Positions 44,822-57,017 of a DNA stretch of 64,000 nucleotides are shown one piece after another. A program made the translations under genes and the position numbers. Positions within the stretch are counted from its first letter, which is position 1; every line of letters begins with the position of its first letter. The DNA is from Acytostelium subglobosum LB1. Taxonomy: Eukaryota > Evosea > Eumycetozoa > Acytosteliales > Acytosteliaceae. The DNA lies in NCBI RefSeq assembly GCF_000787575.1, contig NW_012236515.1, forward strand, positions 157,842-221,841. The letters are read 5' to 3'. Under the pieces are notes generated by a model. The model saw only the letters and a program-made list of their open reading frames with translations. It did not search any database and was not told where the DNA came from.

Positions 44822-45413
44822 GGTGCAGGCTCAATCATTTTGTTGATCGATGTTGTAGTTGTTGAAGTATGATCAAACTGCCTATGTACATTGATTAACT
44901 TGTTGCACTTAGGAGGAAAATAAATGATGTTATTGTTGTTGTTATTATTGTCATCGTCGTCTTAAGTGAGTTTGGATGTGAACTCTGAATTGTGGGTCAT
45001 TGTTCCCATCGGAGTCATTAGAATAATATTGATTGTATGTTGTCAATATGGGCATGACTCGGTGGGATATAATGATGTTGTATCAAATAATGTCTTTATC
45101 TTTGTTAAACGTATATATATAATTGACTCACTGCTCTTAGAAGAACAGACTCGGTATTTCAAAGACGAAAAAGTGTGGGTGATCAAAATTATTCTCAACT
45201 GGGTGAAGAAAAAGATTACAGTTGTAAACAATACCGAGTTGTAATAATCATCAGTTAAATTTATCTAAAATTTGTAAATTAACAATTAAATTTATTCACC
45301 ACTTTCCCTTCCTCTAGGATTGGATATTGTATAAATATCGGAACTAATTAACAATATGAAATCAATCAAATAATTAGAATATATATATATTATTAGTATT
45401 ATTAATATTTAAC
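44822..45413. other. Spacer at the right edge of the accessory island
   Basis: AT-rich. A 92-codon plus-strand ORF at 44966-45244 is Ile/Val-rich without recognisable features. The pair ACTCGGTATT (about 45148) and AATACCGAGT (about 45230) forms a 10-bp inverted repeat. No gene is supported. Confidence 0.4.
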
Positions 45414-45933
45414 ATGAAAATAACTAAAAATATTTTATATTGTTATATTTTTGGATGTTTATTCTTTATCTCCTTCATTTCGTTTATAAATGGAGAGGAA
45501 ACTATTGATACCTATGCTCATCATACCAACTTTATTAGTAAAACAAATAAATTAAATAATGTAGCACACAAATATCTACATCAAGGTAGTGGCATCCTGG
45601 ATAATGCCAAATATGGAAATATTCAGTGGCTGCAACATGTTCAATCAAGCTCCAATACTCACAATTATGAACCCTCTAATTCTCATTATGATAATCCTGA
45701 ACCCTCGAGTTCTAATACCAAAACTGATTTCGGTTCTGACCCTGATTCCAGTTCATCCATCTACCAGTCATTCCGATTCCTATCATACCAACACCCTCGG
45801 TCTTAACCCTACTTTTGGCGGGGATACAGAATACCTTGGAATACAACAACATTTCCCAACTTATAACAATGATAATACTCGACAAGGACTCAAAGTTGGT
45901 ACAAGAATTCTACCAAAACAATTTACCAAATGA
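45414..45933 (+). CDS. Secreted low-complexity protein with an apparent frameshift
   Basis: The ATG at 45414 opens a strong signal peptide (ILYCYIFGCLFFISFISFIN, then GEE). The mature part is N/S/P-rich (NYEPSNSHYDNPEPSSSNTK). The first frame stops at 45806, but coding-like sequence (HSDSYHTNTLGLNPTFGGDT, then EYLGIQQHFP) continues in another frame to 45933. A one-base change near 45,755-45,775 joins them. No family is recognised. It marks the first ordinary host-type gene right of the island. Confidence 0.5.
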
Positions 45934-46089
45934 TAATTCTGCTATCAAATTGATTATAATGAATAAATTTAAAGTAATAAAGTTTAAATAGGATATATAA
46001 ATCTATTCCTCCATTATAAATTAATAACTATCAAGAACTATTATAACTCAATAAAGTAAATTTGAATAATATTATTAATATAAGGACAT

Positions 46090-47555
46090 TTAAAGTATAT
46101 AGTTATGGTAGTTGTGGTTGTTGTCCTCTACTGCATGAGTACGCCTGAATTTGACAGACTCGATCACTTTGACAAGTACGACAATTAGTGAAGTACCGAC
46201 CATTAGACCAAGAACCATCAAAGTGACCTTCCACCAGGTCCATGGCTCATTGACACCATGTCTCTTTGGATGAACTGAGGCTGGCTTGACACCTGGTATC
46301 TGTAGTTTGTAAAGTGATCCATCCGATGAGACAAACAAAGCACGTTGTGACTTGATGTCAAAGTAGCCACTTGTTGCAAAACCATTGATCGTTGCATTGT
46401 TGTCCAGGTCAATGTTGATCACTTGGTCCTTGACACATACATGGTAGATTATGTTACCGAATGTATAGAAAGCATTATGTTCAAGGTTACCTATTGCAAT
46501 TGATGGATGTTGACTTCTGAAAGGCAATTGATATGTGGCTGCAGTTGACAAGTTACCACTATGTAACAATACCATTACAACTGGATCCTTATCCAAATCA
46601 AATGGTACGACTGCTGCCAATATACCATCAGCATCAATCATATTGACCATACATCTAGGGTACAATCCAATTGTCATTGGTACACTACATTGATATGGAT
46701 AGAAGGTAAGGTTATTAAAATGAACGAATATGTTTTGTTTGAGCTTTAAAACATACTCTGCTTCAACTGTCAAAGGATAGAGACTAAGCTTGATGAATGA
46801 TGGGCTGTTGAGTCCAAGACATCCAATGTATAGATATACATCATTGAATGTTGCTGTCTCTGCAGATCGGCAAGATGTCTTATCCAATTGAATCTAAAGA
46901 TTTGTTTGAATGTTCTGGATTAGTGAATGATTGATTGATTGAGTGGAATAATTCCAACTTACATGATTGACAATAACCATTTCCTTGGATTCGAATTGGA
47001 TGACACTCTTTGCCAACACTAAGGTGACGATATCACGGATGTTGTCAACGTAGATTGAGTTGTCATTAAAGTTGATGTTTGAATCATATATCTTGATGTT
47101 CCTGATGAATTGTAAACCGGCACTGACTGGTCTATATTGATTGACCACAACATCATTCTTGTCATTTAGACATAGATAGAAGTATCCACCTTTAGAATCA
47201 AAGTATCCATATCCTTTGCTGTATGTGCTTGGGTCCAAGTTCAGGGTGTACTCAATCTCCAAGTTCACAATCGACACTACAAAGAATACACCATCTGATC
47301 TTGATGTCACTACTGAATGATTCGAATTGCCCCTGTACACATATGAGTATACAAATGGGTTTAGTGCTGATTCCTTGTTGCCAATGAACAACTCAGATTC
47401 TATGTTTGATTGATTGTTTGGTTATTGAGTTAGTGAGTGACCGAGATTGATATATTGAAAGAATGAATAAACGTACCAATAGTTATTGGATGATGAGATG
47501 ATCCATAAACTGTCTGTAATGCTAATAATACTCCCAACAACTTCAACCACAACAT
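46090..47555 (-). CDS. Type I membrane protein with large extracellular region, unknown family
   Basis: Three exons (47555-47477, 47399-46963, 46893-46090) give 439 aa in exact phase. There is a signal peptide (MLWLKLLGVLLALQTVYG), about 365 luminal residues rich in beta-strand patterns (VTSRSDGVFFVVSIVNLEIE; GYFDIKSQRALFVSSDGSLY), suggesting a propeller-like or IPT-like fold, one membrane helix (WWKVTLMVLGLMVGTSLIVV) and a short basic/His-Asn-rich cytosolic tail. Several N-x-S/T sites fit surface exposure. I do not recognise a named family; many dictyostelid surface receptors look like this. Confidence 0.75.
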
Positions 47556-48145
47556 CTTGTTATTAATATTGTTCAACTTTATCTTATCTTATTTCCAAGT
47601 TTATATTATTATTTAGATTGAGATGGACAAAGATGATGATGAATGTATATGACCAACTAAACTTATTATTGTTATTGAAGTATATAAGCCAGTAAGTGTA
47701 TATACGTTGTATGATTGCAATCTAACATTATTGCCCAGACACTTTATTTACATTACAACTAAGGTGATCACACCTAAGTGAGTGGCGCCACACATCAAAG
47801 TAATATTGTAACAACCTGCTACTTATACACTCACATTATAACATACAATAAGAATGTGATAACAACATACATACATTAGGTGTGCATGTATTTGTGTGAT
47901 TGATCACACAGATATACCATCACCAGGTGTGTGTTTGTGTGTGAACACATCAATCAGGTGACTTGACCACCCATCACTCAGCCGATTGTGCACAGGAACA
48001 CCTTGAACACACATGACATACTACTTACTACTACCAACTATTAAGGAAGGGACCATGGTTGATTGAAGATGCTTGTCCATTGGCAAGCCAGTGTATTTGT
48101 TTGATTGATTAATAGATTGATAGATTGATTGATTGGAGGATCGAA
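47556..48145. other. Spacer upstream of the membrane-protein gene
   Basis: 590 bp with ACAC/GTGTG runs (47920-47945) and TGAT-type repeats (48095-48137). It holds the membrane-protein promoter and the 3' flank of the BRCT gene. No gene is seen. Confidence 0.4.
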
Positions 48146-51100
48146 TCACTTGTCGGTGGCTAGGGAAATGAAACCAGACCATGTCATGTGTTGCTTGTTG
48201 ATGTTCTTGAACTCGGGTCCAACCAAAATATGATCGGCCTGCTGTTCCTCCTCGACAATCTCTCCTTTGCCCAGGGACTTGATCAAGCTTAGTATACTCT
48301 GCTTGCTCACCTTGTTTGATGCCACGAACGAGTCTGTGACCAAGAACTTCTTGTTTAAGAATGGAGTAGCATCATACTTCTTTCCATACCTAATGTAGAT
48401 GATTGATTATTAGTACATGCAATGGCACTGTCATCGCTTCAAAGGACAACTTACTCAAGTTCGCTAACTATATGACCTTCCTTCACACTATCGAGTATCC
48501 ACTGCTTGGATAATATCCACTTGTGTGTGAGTGCGGCAGAGACTGTCTTCATGGTGTGCTTGGTAGATGCAGTCACGACATGTGTGATGGCTCGATCAAA
48601 CTCGTGAGTCTTTCTAACGTTGCATCCTAGTATCTCTGCCTTTTGGATAAGTTCAGCCTTCTCACTCTCATCCTTAAAGTTGGTGAACAACACAAATGGC
48701 TTGATATTGGTAGTGGCGCTGGCACTGGTACTGGCACTAGCACTGGCATTGGCGCTGGCACTGGAACTGGCGCTGGTGCCACCGTTAACACCAGTACGTT
48801 GCTTCTTGTTAGCGTCGGCCAATGATGACGATGATGAAGAGGGGGAAGATGTCACTGTTGGTTCCACTACATCCAACGGTCTCTTCTTTGTTGCCAGTGA
48901 TGACGATGAAGTTGTTGGAGGTGCACCATTGGACAAACTTGGCAATGCGGGCACCTTCAGCTTCAACCTTGGTAGGGCAGGCTTTGGCAAAGTCAACGCT
49001 TGCTGAGGTGGTTGTTGTTGTACTGCTTGTGGTTGAATAGGGAGTTGTGGTTGAGCCGGTGGTTGAAACTGTGGCAGTAGCAGTAGTTGGACAGGGCGTT
49101 GTGGTAGAGCTGGTGTTTGGGGCTGGGCCACTGCAGCCTTTTCTCGAGTCATCTTATCGATCTCTGCCTTTAGGTACTCAATCTCTTTCCTGGCAGTCCT
49201 CAGCTCGACATCCTTGGTAGGCCCACCAGAGCTTTCCTTAACAATCTTGAGCTGCTCCAGCGCAGACATGAGCCTGCTCTTCTCTTGTGTAAGATTGTCG
49301 CACCTCATGGTCAAGTCGTCGTTGGCAATGCACAGTTGCTCGTACATTGGTTTGTACTCGGTGGTTTCGCGCATATAATCCATTAGCTTGGAGTTGCTGT
49401 CTAACGCTGCCTGCTTTAGCTCGTCTTGTTGCCTCTTGTACACGTTGGATTGCTGTGAACTCTCTGACTGCAGCATATCGATCAGGGCCTTGGCCTCGCC
49501 CAACTCCTTCCTCATCCTGGTGTGCTCGGCCTTGGCCTCCTCAAACGATCTCTCCTTCTTAGTGAGTGTCTCGGTCGTGAGCTTGAGAGTCTCAGTGGTC
49601 GATTGGAGATTGAGTGCGGATGATTGTAACTGCTCGTTGCACTGGTCCAGTCTGTCGTTGCACGTCTTTAGCTCGTTCTCCAGGCTGTCCGCTCGGGTCT
49701 TGGCGTCTGCAGCTGCTGTTTTGTTCGCCTGGTACTTCTTGTTCAGATGCTCGAGCTCCTCGGTCTTCTCGTGGTATAGTGTTTTGATGCTGGTGTAGTC
49801 GTTCAACAGGGTCTCGAGCATCTGCTTGCTGCTGTCGACCTCCTCCTTGAGCGGCGCAATCTGAAGCTGGGAGTCTGTCTTTTGTTTGATCAGATGCTCG
49901 ATCTCCTCGTCCTGCTCCTTGACTCGCTCGTCCAGAGCATGCATCTTATCGGCCATGTTGTCGTGTTCGATCTGCAACTGCTTCTTTGACTCGTTAAGAT
50001 CGGCCATCATGGCTCGCAGTTGTGTGATCTGATCGCTGTTGCTGGTCAGTGACTTGGCGCGCTCTTGCTCCACCTGGCGCTCAGACTCAAGCACCGCACA
50101 CCGGTTGTTGGCGATCTGGAGCTGGTCTTCCAGCTGGGAAGCCCGGCGACTGGCGGCCAGATCCTTGGTCTTGATGTTCTCCTCAAGCTTCTCGATGATC
50201 TGCTCCATCTTGACGTTCTTCTCCTTCAGGGTTTCAACTGCGTGGTCGTGCACCAATTGGTCCTCCTCGGACTTGGTCGCAGCGTTCAGTAGACGCCTGT
50301 TCAACTCGTCCACACTCCTCTCCATCTCTCTGAGCTGGTGTTCCTTCTCGTCCACCTGTTGCCTGTGCTCGGTCAGTCGCTGCGCCAGTGCATTGCAGCT
50401 CTCTTGTTGTGAGATCAGGTTGTAGGAGGCATCGTTGATCTCCTGGTTCATTGTGGTGATCTTGTCTTCGAGCGCCTGTTTGGCCGAGCGCATCAACTCA
50501 CGCTCCTTTAGCAGGAGCTCGATCTGTCGTTCTCTGTCCTCGGTCGAGCGCATCTTGTCGGTCTGGAGCTCAGTCACCACTGTGCGGAATGAATCCAGTT
50601 CGTTGGACTGTCTGATGTTTGTCTCAAACATTGTGCGTATCTTGTCTAGCAGTGCACCATGCAATGATTGTCCCACGTTGTTGTTGTTGTTGTTGTTCTC
50701 GATGTTGAACAGATGAAGAGCCTCCATGTACATTCTCTCATATCCATCGACAGCTGGGGGCTGTGTTGGCATGTCGGCCATCTCAATATCATCAATGCTT
50801 CGATCGGGGAATGATCGCTCCAATGATGAGTCAGTCGGGCGTGGTTGCTCTGGCTCGTTGTCATTCTCTGGCTCAGGCTCCCGAGCCTCTGTCTCTGACT
50901 CTGGCTCTTGCTGTCTGACCACCTCCAGAACGTTGACTTGTTGCTTCAGCTCCTCGACCTGGCCGACCAGATGCTTGTTGTTGTCTTCGAGACGATGCAC
51001 ACACTCGTTCAGCTTCTCATTCTCTGCCTGCAATATGTTCTGATGATTGGTCGATGCAAGCTCGGCATTCTCCAGCTCCAGCTCTTTGATCCGGTCGATG

Positions 51101-52789
51101 AATCGCTGTCTCTCTGCGTCCACCACCTGTCGCTGCGACGATATCTCCTCCTCGGACTCGGGCATCTCATCCTTTTGCTTTTGTGTGAAGTAGTCTAGTG
51201 TGGTCGTGAGCTTCTCGATCACCAGGTTGCGCTGGTTGTCCAAGTCCTTCAGTGTTTTGTTCTCCTGCTCGAGATTGGCGATCTTGGCTTGCACCTCGTC
51301 GTCCAACTGCAGCTCGATGCTCTCGTTGCTGTCATTGTGGTCGTCAAAGCCTCGTGAGGACAGCGAGGCAGACATCATGGTGGTGGTCGTTGTGATGGTG
51401 GTCGTGGTCAGCTGCACCAACTTGAGCTCCAACGCCGAGTATATTGAGGCAAAGTCGCTGCCATTGATCTTTAGTCGATCGATCAGGTGCTCAACCAACG
51501 CACAACATTTGTTCAACTTGGTATTGGCCTCCATTGACGAGGACAACTGGCTGATGTTGTCCCTGAACTGATCCAGGATGTACTGGAAGTTGGTGTTGAC
51601 CACCAACAGCTTCTCCACGTTCATGGCCAGCGTACCAGACAGCTGATCGACATCAATAGTCTGATCATCATCATTATGTGTGTTTGTGTTCTTGTTGGAG
51701 TCTGCGCCGGCATGTCCCCTGGACTTGGATATCTCTTCCAACAACTCCATGTCGATGATTGTATCTTGATTGATGTTGTCGTACTCGTGGTGCTTGGGCT
51801 GCTCCTCCTGCATCACCTCATCATGTTCCACAACAGGGAGATGGCCATGTCGTTGTTGTTCATCGGCAAAGTGTTTGAGGAACATTGTGCACAACTCGTT
51901 TAGCTTGTTGACGTGCTCCTCGTTCGAGTTGAGGATGTGCTCAAAGTCCTTCTTCAATGATTGGTACTCGCCAATCAGCTGATGGGACGTTCCATCATCG
52001 GGTGGTGTTGTCCAATCAAACGGCTGAGGAGGGAGTGTGTACTGCGATTGTGTGCTCATCAGTGCCACTTGCTTGATCGATGCTGGTGGCTGTGATCGTT
52101 GGCTGGCTTCGTCAATCGTGGAAGAGATATTGATAATGTCTGGACTGGACATTGGTTCGATTTGTGATCCTGGTTGTTGATCAGTATTGTTGTCGTTGTC
52201 GTTGTCGTTGTTGCCAGATGGGGCATCCACCTGTTGATGTTCTTGTGGAGCATGCAACTCCAAGGATGGTTCGATTGATTGTCTATTTACAGGTGACTCC
52301 TCCTTGTTATCGTTATTGTCATTGGTTGGAAGTTCCTCCTCATTGCCAGGACATGTATGTACATTGTTATTGTTGATGTTGTCGGTATTTCTTGATGTTA
52401 ATGATGATTGCTCATTGCCAATCGATGACAATGAAGATGATGAAGAGGGTCTGATCGTTGAGGAGGTTGGAGGACTGCCAACCTTGTGAATTGTATGTTG
52501 TTGTCGTTGTTGATTGATCAACAATTCATAAGTATATTTTGGATGCTTGGTTATAAAGTCAAAGAGTATTACTATTCATATACATTATTGTTAGTTCGTT
52601 CGTTTGTTTGTTTCCCAGTTGTTGTATTCAACTCAACATACCATGAGACTCCTTTATCTTTACATATTGATTCAACAACTCTCCAACAATAAAGTTGAGT
52701 GACAACATTGAGTCTTTGTCTTTATCGTTGTCGTTGCTATCACCATGGTCTCGTTGTTGTTGTTTATATAGTTTGTTTGATTGAGACAT
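48146..52789 (-). CDS. Long coiled-coil protein with C-terminal tandem BRCT domains
   Basis: Three exons (52789-52642, 52571-48455, 48389-48146) give 1,502 aa. After a short structured N-terminus (NFIVGELLNQYVKIKESH, then VILFDFITKHPKYTYELL), Q/N/S-rich linkers lead to about 800 residues of heptad-rich coiled coil (for example LEQENKTLKDLDNQRNLVIE). A P/Q-rich and S/A-repeat linker precedes two BRCT repeats. BRCT1 is about residues 1340-1422 (KPFVLFTNFKDESEKAELIQ; the signature Trp is in HKWILSKQWILDSVKEG), and BRCT2 is about 1434-1500 (KKFLVTDSFVASNKVSKQSI). Tandem BRCTs bind phosphopeptides in DNA damage signalling; coiled coils suggest an oligomeric scaffold. No one-to-one orthologue is claimed. 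Confidence 0.85.
48700..48790. repeat. Hexanucleotide coding repeat (Ser-Ala tract)
   Basis: Repeats of TGGCGC/TGGCAC on the plus strand encode alternating Ser, Ala, Asn and Thr just before BRCT1. Confidence 0.8.
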
Positions 52790-52981
52790 ATTAATTAATG
52801 ATATTCAAACATATAAATGATCCAATACATGTACATTCAATAACTAACTCAATTCTTTCGTTGCTCATCAAACTTGTCATAAATGGATAAATACCTGGAA
52901 ATGAACAAATTGGCGCCACCAATTTGAAATCAAACATCCCCTTCCGAACTTTGTTAATCATATTCGGGAGAAACGACTTTA

Positions 52982-53301
52982 TTATTTATTTGTTTGATAT
53001 TTGTAATAATACTTCATTCTTTTGTAAACAATTTTGCCAATTACTATTCCAATGTATAATATTATAGGAGCACCAACTAATAATCTATCACCAAGATTCT
53101 TAAACAATGATACTCTGGTACTAAGTAACGCAATATCGATCTCGATGATACGATCTTGGATGCAATGGATCCTGCTTGGAATCAAGAATCCTTGAAACCC
53201 ATTGCTCTGACAATGGCGCGTAGACCAAGTGCTGTACCAAGGCCAGTAACAGCACTAACCAAAAATGGCTTTAATGCAATACCAATGCTGAAGAAAACCA
53301 T
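52982..53301 (-). pseudogene. IFI27/ISG12-like small membrane protein gene, interrupted
   Basis: From ATG 53301 the frame reads a hydrophobic, Gly/Ala-rich segment (FLVSAVTGLGTALGLRAIVR), then MGFKDS and a TGA at 53184-53182. In the same frame after the stop comes FQAGSIASKIVSS, which fits the family pattern G-F-x-x-x-G-x-x-A-G-S-I-A-x-K-x-x-S if the TGA was a glycine codon. This frame ends at 53079-53077. A second frame is open to 52982 and contains LLVGAPIILYIGIVIG. The neighbour at 53.7-54.0 kb is an intact relative, which supports the assignment. A nonsense change or a base error are both possible. Confidence 0.5.
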
Positions 53302-53407
53302 TTGTTGTAAGTTTGTTTGTAAGTTTGTTGAGCGATAGATAGGAAGATAATATAGTATGTTATGTTTGATTGCAATGATGGTGGAAAGCATTAATGATTG
53401 ATAGAAG

Positions 53408-53493
53408 TTAGTGAGTGAGTGAGTGAGGTGGAGTTGATGGATGGGGGCCATCGGTGGTCTTGNAATCAATGGACCTCACTAACTCACTCACTC
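53408..53493. repeat. GTGA/TCAC inverted repeat around an ambiguous base
   Basis: TTAGTGAGTGAGTGAGTGAG (53408 on) and the reverse-complement-like ACCTCACTAACTCACTCACT (53473 on) flank the N at 53463. This may be a natural hairpin-forming repeat or a faulty assembly join. Confidence 0.6.
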
Positions 53494-53701
53494 ATCACTC
53501 ACTCTCACACTCAACCTCCAATGAATCTTTTATGATGAGTAGTATCAATGCTAAGTGGGTATGTACATGTATGCGCCGCTTTATTGATTTGGAAGTTTGA
53601 GTACTAGCTATGTGAATGTGAACCAACCAACATTGAATGAAAGAATTGAATGAATGAAAGGTGGATGTTTGTTTGACGACGGACCAATCAATCGCATTTG
53701 A

Positions 53702-54010
53702 TCAATTTGCATTTGCGGGTCTAGTGGCTTGATGTGCAACACCTACACCTACACCAGCCGCACCTCCAGCGAGCACGGCGGAGGAGAGGGCGATAGTGCC
53801 AGTGGCACCAACACTCTGAAGAGTAGCTACAGCCGCTGTAGTACCAAGAGTTGACATGATACCGGCTGCGGTGGAGCCTGCTGCAATGCCCACCGATGTG
53901 AAACCGACTGCTGCCACTGCAACTGGAGCAAGGAAAAATGCGCCAAGTGTTACAGCTGTACCTACGCCAATACCATATAGGACGGACTTTGTATTTATTG
54001 GGTTTGACAT
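53702..54010 (-). CDS. IFI27/ISG12 family small hydrophobic protein
   Basis: Single exon, 102 aa. It is almost entirely Gly/Ala/Val-rich membrane segments with the family hallmarks GFTSVGIAAGSTAAGIMSTL and LQSVGATGTIALSSAVLAGG. Animal members localise to mitochondria or ER and affect apoptosis. Dictyostelids have many copies of unknown function. A broken relative lies 0.4 kb downstream on the same strand, indicating a local duplication. The start MSNPINTKSVLYGIG is the only in-frame ATG before the first helix. Confidence 0.8.
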   Translation of the reverse strand: MSNPINTKSVLYGIGVGTAVTLGAFFLAPVAVAAVGFTSVGIAAGSTAAGIMSTLGTTAAVATLQSVGATGTIALSSAVLAGGAAGVGVGVAHQATRPANAN

Positions 54011-54353
54011 AATAGAAGTTTCTTAATTGATTGATTGAATGATTGGGTAGAGAGAGTGAGATAGTGAGTGATTGATTGGTTTGCTGAGTAGATGGATGAA
54101 TGATTGAGTGAGTGCTGCTGATGTTAATGATGGAGCATCTGGCTCATGCTAGAACTGATGTGATCAATTTTGCACCAATTTTCTATCACTTTTCCAGTTT
54201 GGGTGTGGGATTGTTGTGAGCGATCGGATTCTGAAGTGGGTTGCCGATTGGGACAAAGTTGAACTTCTTCAAGATATTATTGTTGGTGTAAAAATGCAAC
54301 CAATCAACATCTACTCATCTCATTTCATTTATTAATAATAACAACAAATAATA
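54011..54353. promoter_or_regulatory. Divergent spacer, IFI27-like and FG-repeat genes
   Basis: 343 bp with TGAT/TGAG repeats near the IFI27-like start and AT-rich sequence before 54354. No gene is seen. Confidence 0.4.
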
Positions 54354-57017
54354 ATGTCACCTATTATTCCACCAATAACCAATCTAAGAATATATAATGA
54401 TGGAAGGATACTCATAAAGAGGTAAGATGATTAATTGTTAATATTGATAGAATGAAAGAATGATTGAATGAGATAGATACTAATGATAATACACAGGTCA
54501 ATCAATGTTGAAGAGGCAGTCTTACATTTACCAGGTGTTGACATTGGAACTTGTTTGACAGTGAATGATCCATGTTCATCAGATAATGAACCTTTGGAGA
54601 TCATTGTTGTCAATGATCATTTAATCACAAACAAAGACAATAATAATAATAATACTTGCTTTATTGGTATCAAGAGTGGAAAGGAAAGAGTAGTATCTGT
54701 ATCATATTCGATCAAGACCGAAAAGCCATACCAACTCAACTATCAAATCAACTCGGATGGATTGGATGCATTGTTTGTGTTGAGTCGCCAAAGTGATCAC
54801 AGACAAGCTTTGAAGTCTACCGACCGTCATCACTATACACTCCAGTCATCGGTCATCTGGGAGAATGTCATTGGTCTCGGCTTTGAAGAAGTAGAGACAG
54901 AGTTCTGCTTCATATCCAATGATGGATCGATCCAACAAGTACTCTCGGCGGTCATCACTTGTGAGCCAAGCGCAATCATCAAACTTCAGGACAATAGGGA
55001 ACTGCAACTTGGTGAGGCGCAGCCAGTGGAGGTGGTGCAGTCACTAGAGAACAATGTCAAATGTACCAAGTATGTTGGAGTCGTGATCAACACAAACAGG
55101 AGACTGGCACCTTTGGCCAAGGGTGTACTGTCATCAGATCAGAGCGTATTGTTTGATGTCATATCGAGTACGACAACAGAGTATGGATCATTCAGTAGTG
55201 TATTGATGAGCAATGTACCTTCACTATCAAACTACGACCTGATTGCCACTCCAAAGAGCAATGAACCAGTTGTCACTGGATTTCTCAAGTTGGATGCCTA
55301 CCAGTACTCTGCCATCATTCAAAAGAGTAACAAGGTACACTACAAGCTAGTGGATATGACCTTGAACAAGGACAGCAGGAACAACAACAACAATGTCGAT
55401 CGCATCATCATATTCAAAGATTGTAATCAGAATGGAGGTGATGGAGAACTGGTTCAAGACAAACCAGAAACCAAGCATCATATTAGAGGAAGACCCAAAG
55501 GAAGTGGCAAGGTTGGAGGTAAGGGAGTGTTGTCAATCATCAAGTTGGACCAAACGACACATATGATCAAGCTTGGTGGTCTACCCGTATTGGACTATTC
55601 ATTCCAATTGATCAACTGTGTACAGACATCCACAGTTGACATACTCAACTTTGAGACATTCAGTGCATTCATCAAGTATGGTCGCATTGCATTTGAAACA
55701 TCAATCAAATGGGATCAAATATCATACAAGGAGGAGGAAATATTCTCCAAGTTGAAGCGTGCCACTGTAAGTTAGTTGAAGGATGGATTGTCATCCATCA
55801 CTCACTCATACTTAACATCCTCCCTTCCTCTTCATCCACCCTCCTTGTAGAAGACAGGACGTAAACTACCTATCATGGACTATGAATTCCAATCAAGATT
55901 GTACCAAGTGATCAAACAGAATAATGAGAGTGGTGGACTAAAGAAGATTGAAGGACCTAAAGTCAACTTTGGTTCAAGTTCCACATCGACACACAATGCA
56001 GCTTTCACCTTTGGATCAGCACCCAATCCCTTTACTTGGTTGGGACAAGGCTTGTCTAAGGTGGGAGTTTCCCAATCTGTTTTTACTGGATCGGTCTACA
56101 GAGACACAGAGGACAAGGGAAATAATGTCATCATCAAGAACATTTCTGCAATGGAGAATTTCAAAGATAGATCAATAGAAGAGATTAGATTGGAGACCAT
56201 CCAAAAGAGTAAAGCGGCGGAGGAGGTGAAGGCAAAGGAGGCAACACAGGCTCCAACGACAACGACAGAAACAACAACTGCAACAACGGCAGCAGCATCA
56301 GCAACAACAACAATGCCGTCGACAGATGTGCCCGTAAGTTCAAATGACTCCTCTGTTGAAACAAAAACTAGTGAAGCATCTAGCTCCTCTTCCTCCTTCT
56401 CCATCTCCGCACCAGTCAAATCCTCACCTATTGATCTTCGACCAAGTTGGACAAAATCCGAGGAACAACCAAAGACATCATCTCTGTTTGACCGGCCATC
56501 ATTATTTGCTACAGCAACCCCTTCATTGTTCTCCCAAACAACACTTAATGCATCGCCATCATCACCCAAATCAGCATTGGGTTCTATGTTCTCAAACGTT
56601 AATGACAAACCAAGTTCTTCTATATTTGGTCCAGCAAAGGAACCGCCAGTCTCGATATTCGCCAAATCAACTGAACCAACGGCCTCGATATTCGCCAAAC
56701 CAAAAGAACCAACGGCCTCGATACTTGCCAAATCAATAGAACCAACGGCCTCGATATTTGCCAAACCAAAAGAACCTTCCATCGCATTTGGTTCTTTGTT
56801 CTCAAGCTCAAACGTCAATGACAAACCAAGTTCTTCAATATTTGATCCACCAAAGGAACCGCCAGTCTCGATATTTGGCAAATCATCTGAGCCAAATGTG
56901 GCGACAACCCAACCAAGTTCTGTGTTCTCAAGTCTTACAAAGTACTACGACCAACCAAGTCCATCAACAAACACCTCCGATCCATCAGTTCATCCTGATG
57001 GATCAGTCAACAAGTAG
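54354..57017 (+). CDS. Protein with FG/SIFAKP repeats and a Nup98-like motif (candidate nucleoporin)
   Basis: Three exons (54354-54421, 54497-55766, 55851-57017) give 834 aa. The first 445 residues are an unrecognised, beta-rich region with an AT-hook-like RGRPKGSGK near 365. Then a few FG-type motifs (VNFGSSSTST; AFTFGSAPNPF) lead to NVIIKNISAMENFKDRSIEE, continuing IRLETIQ. This follows the I-S-A-M-x-x-F-x-x-K-S-x-E-E-L-R-x-E-D-Y motif that closes the FG region of Nup98/Nup100 proteins. The C-terminal third is S/P-rich with 11-residue repeats (SIFAKPKEPTA). The nucleoporin link is an inference from the motif; no autoproteolytic domain is present. Regulation is not evident. Confidence 0.55.
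56620..56890. repeat. 33-nt coding repeats (SIFAKPKEPTA units)
   Basis: About seven imperfect units, five of them adjacent at 56620-56790, each with TCGATATTTGCCAAA-like cores. Confidence 0.85.

Noticed and set aside
44966-45244. 92-codon ORF at the island edge
   Set aside because: Hydrophobic but without signal peptide, homology or codon pattern like neighbours; contains an inverted repeat that explains part of it.
56330-56345. GTAAGT inside the FG-repeat gene as a splice donor
   Set aside because: The frame continues through it for over 200 codons of consistent repeats, so splicing there is not needed.
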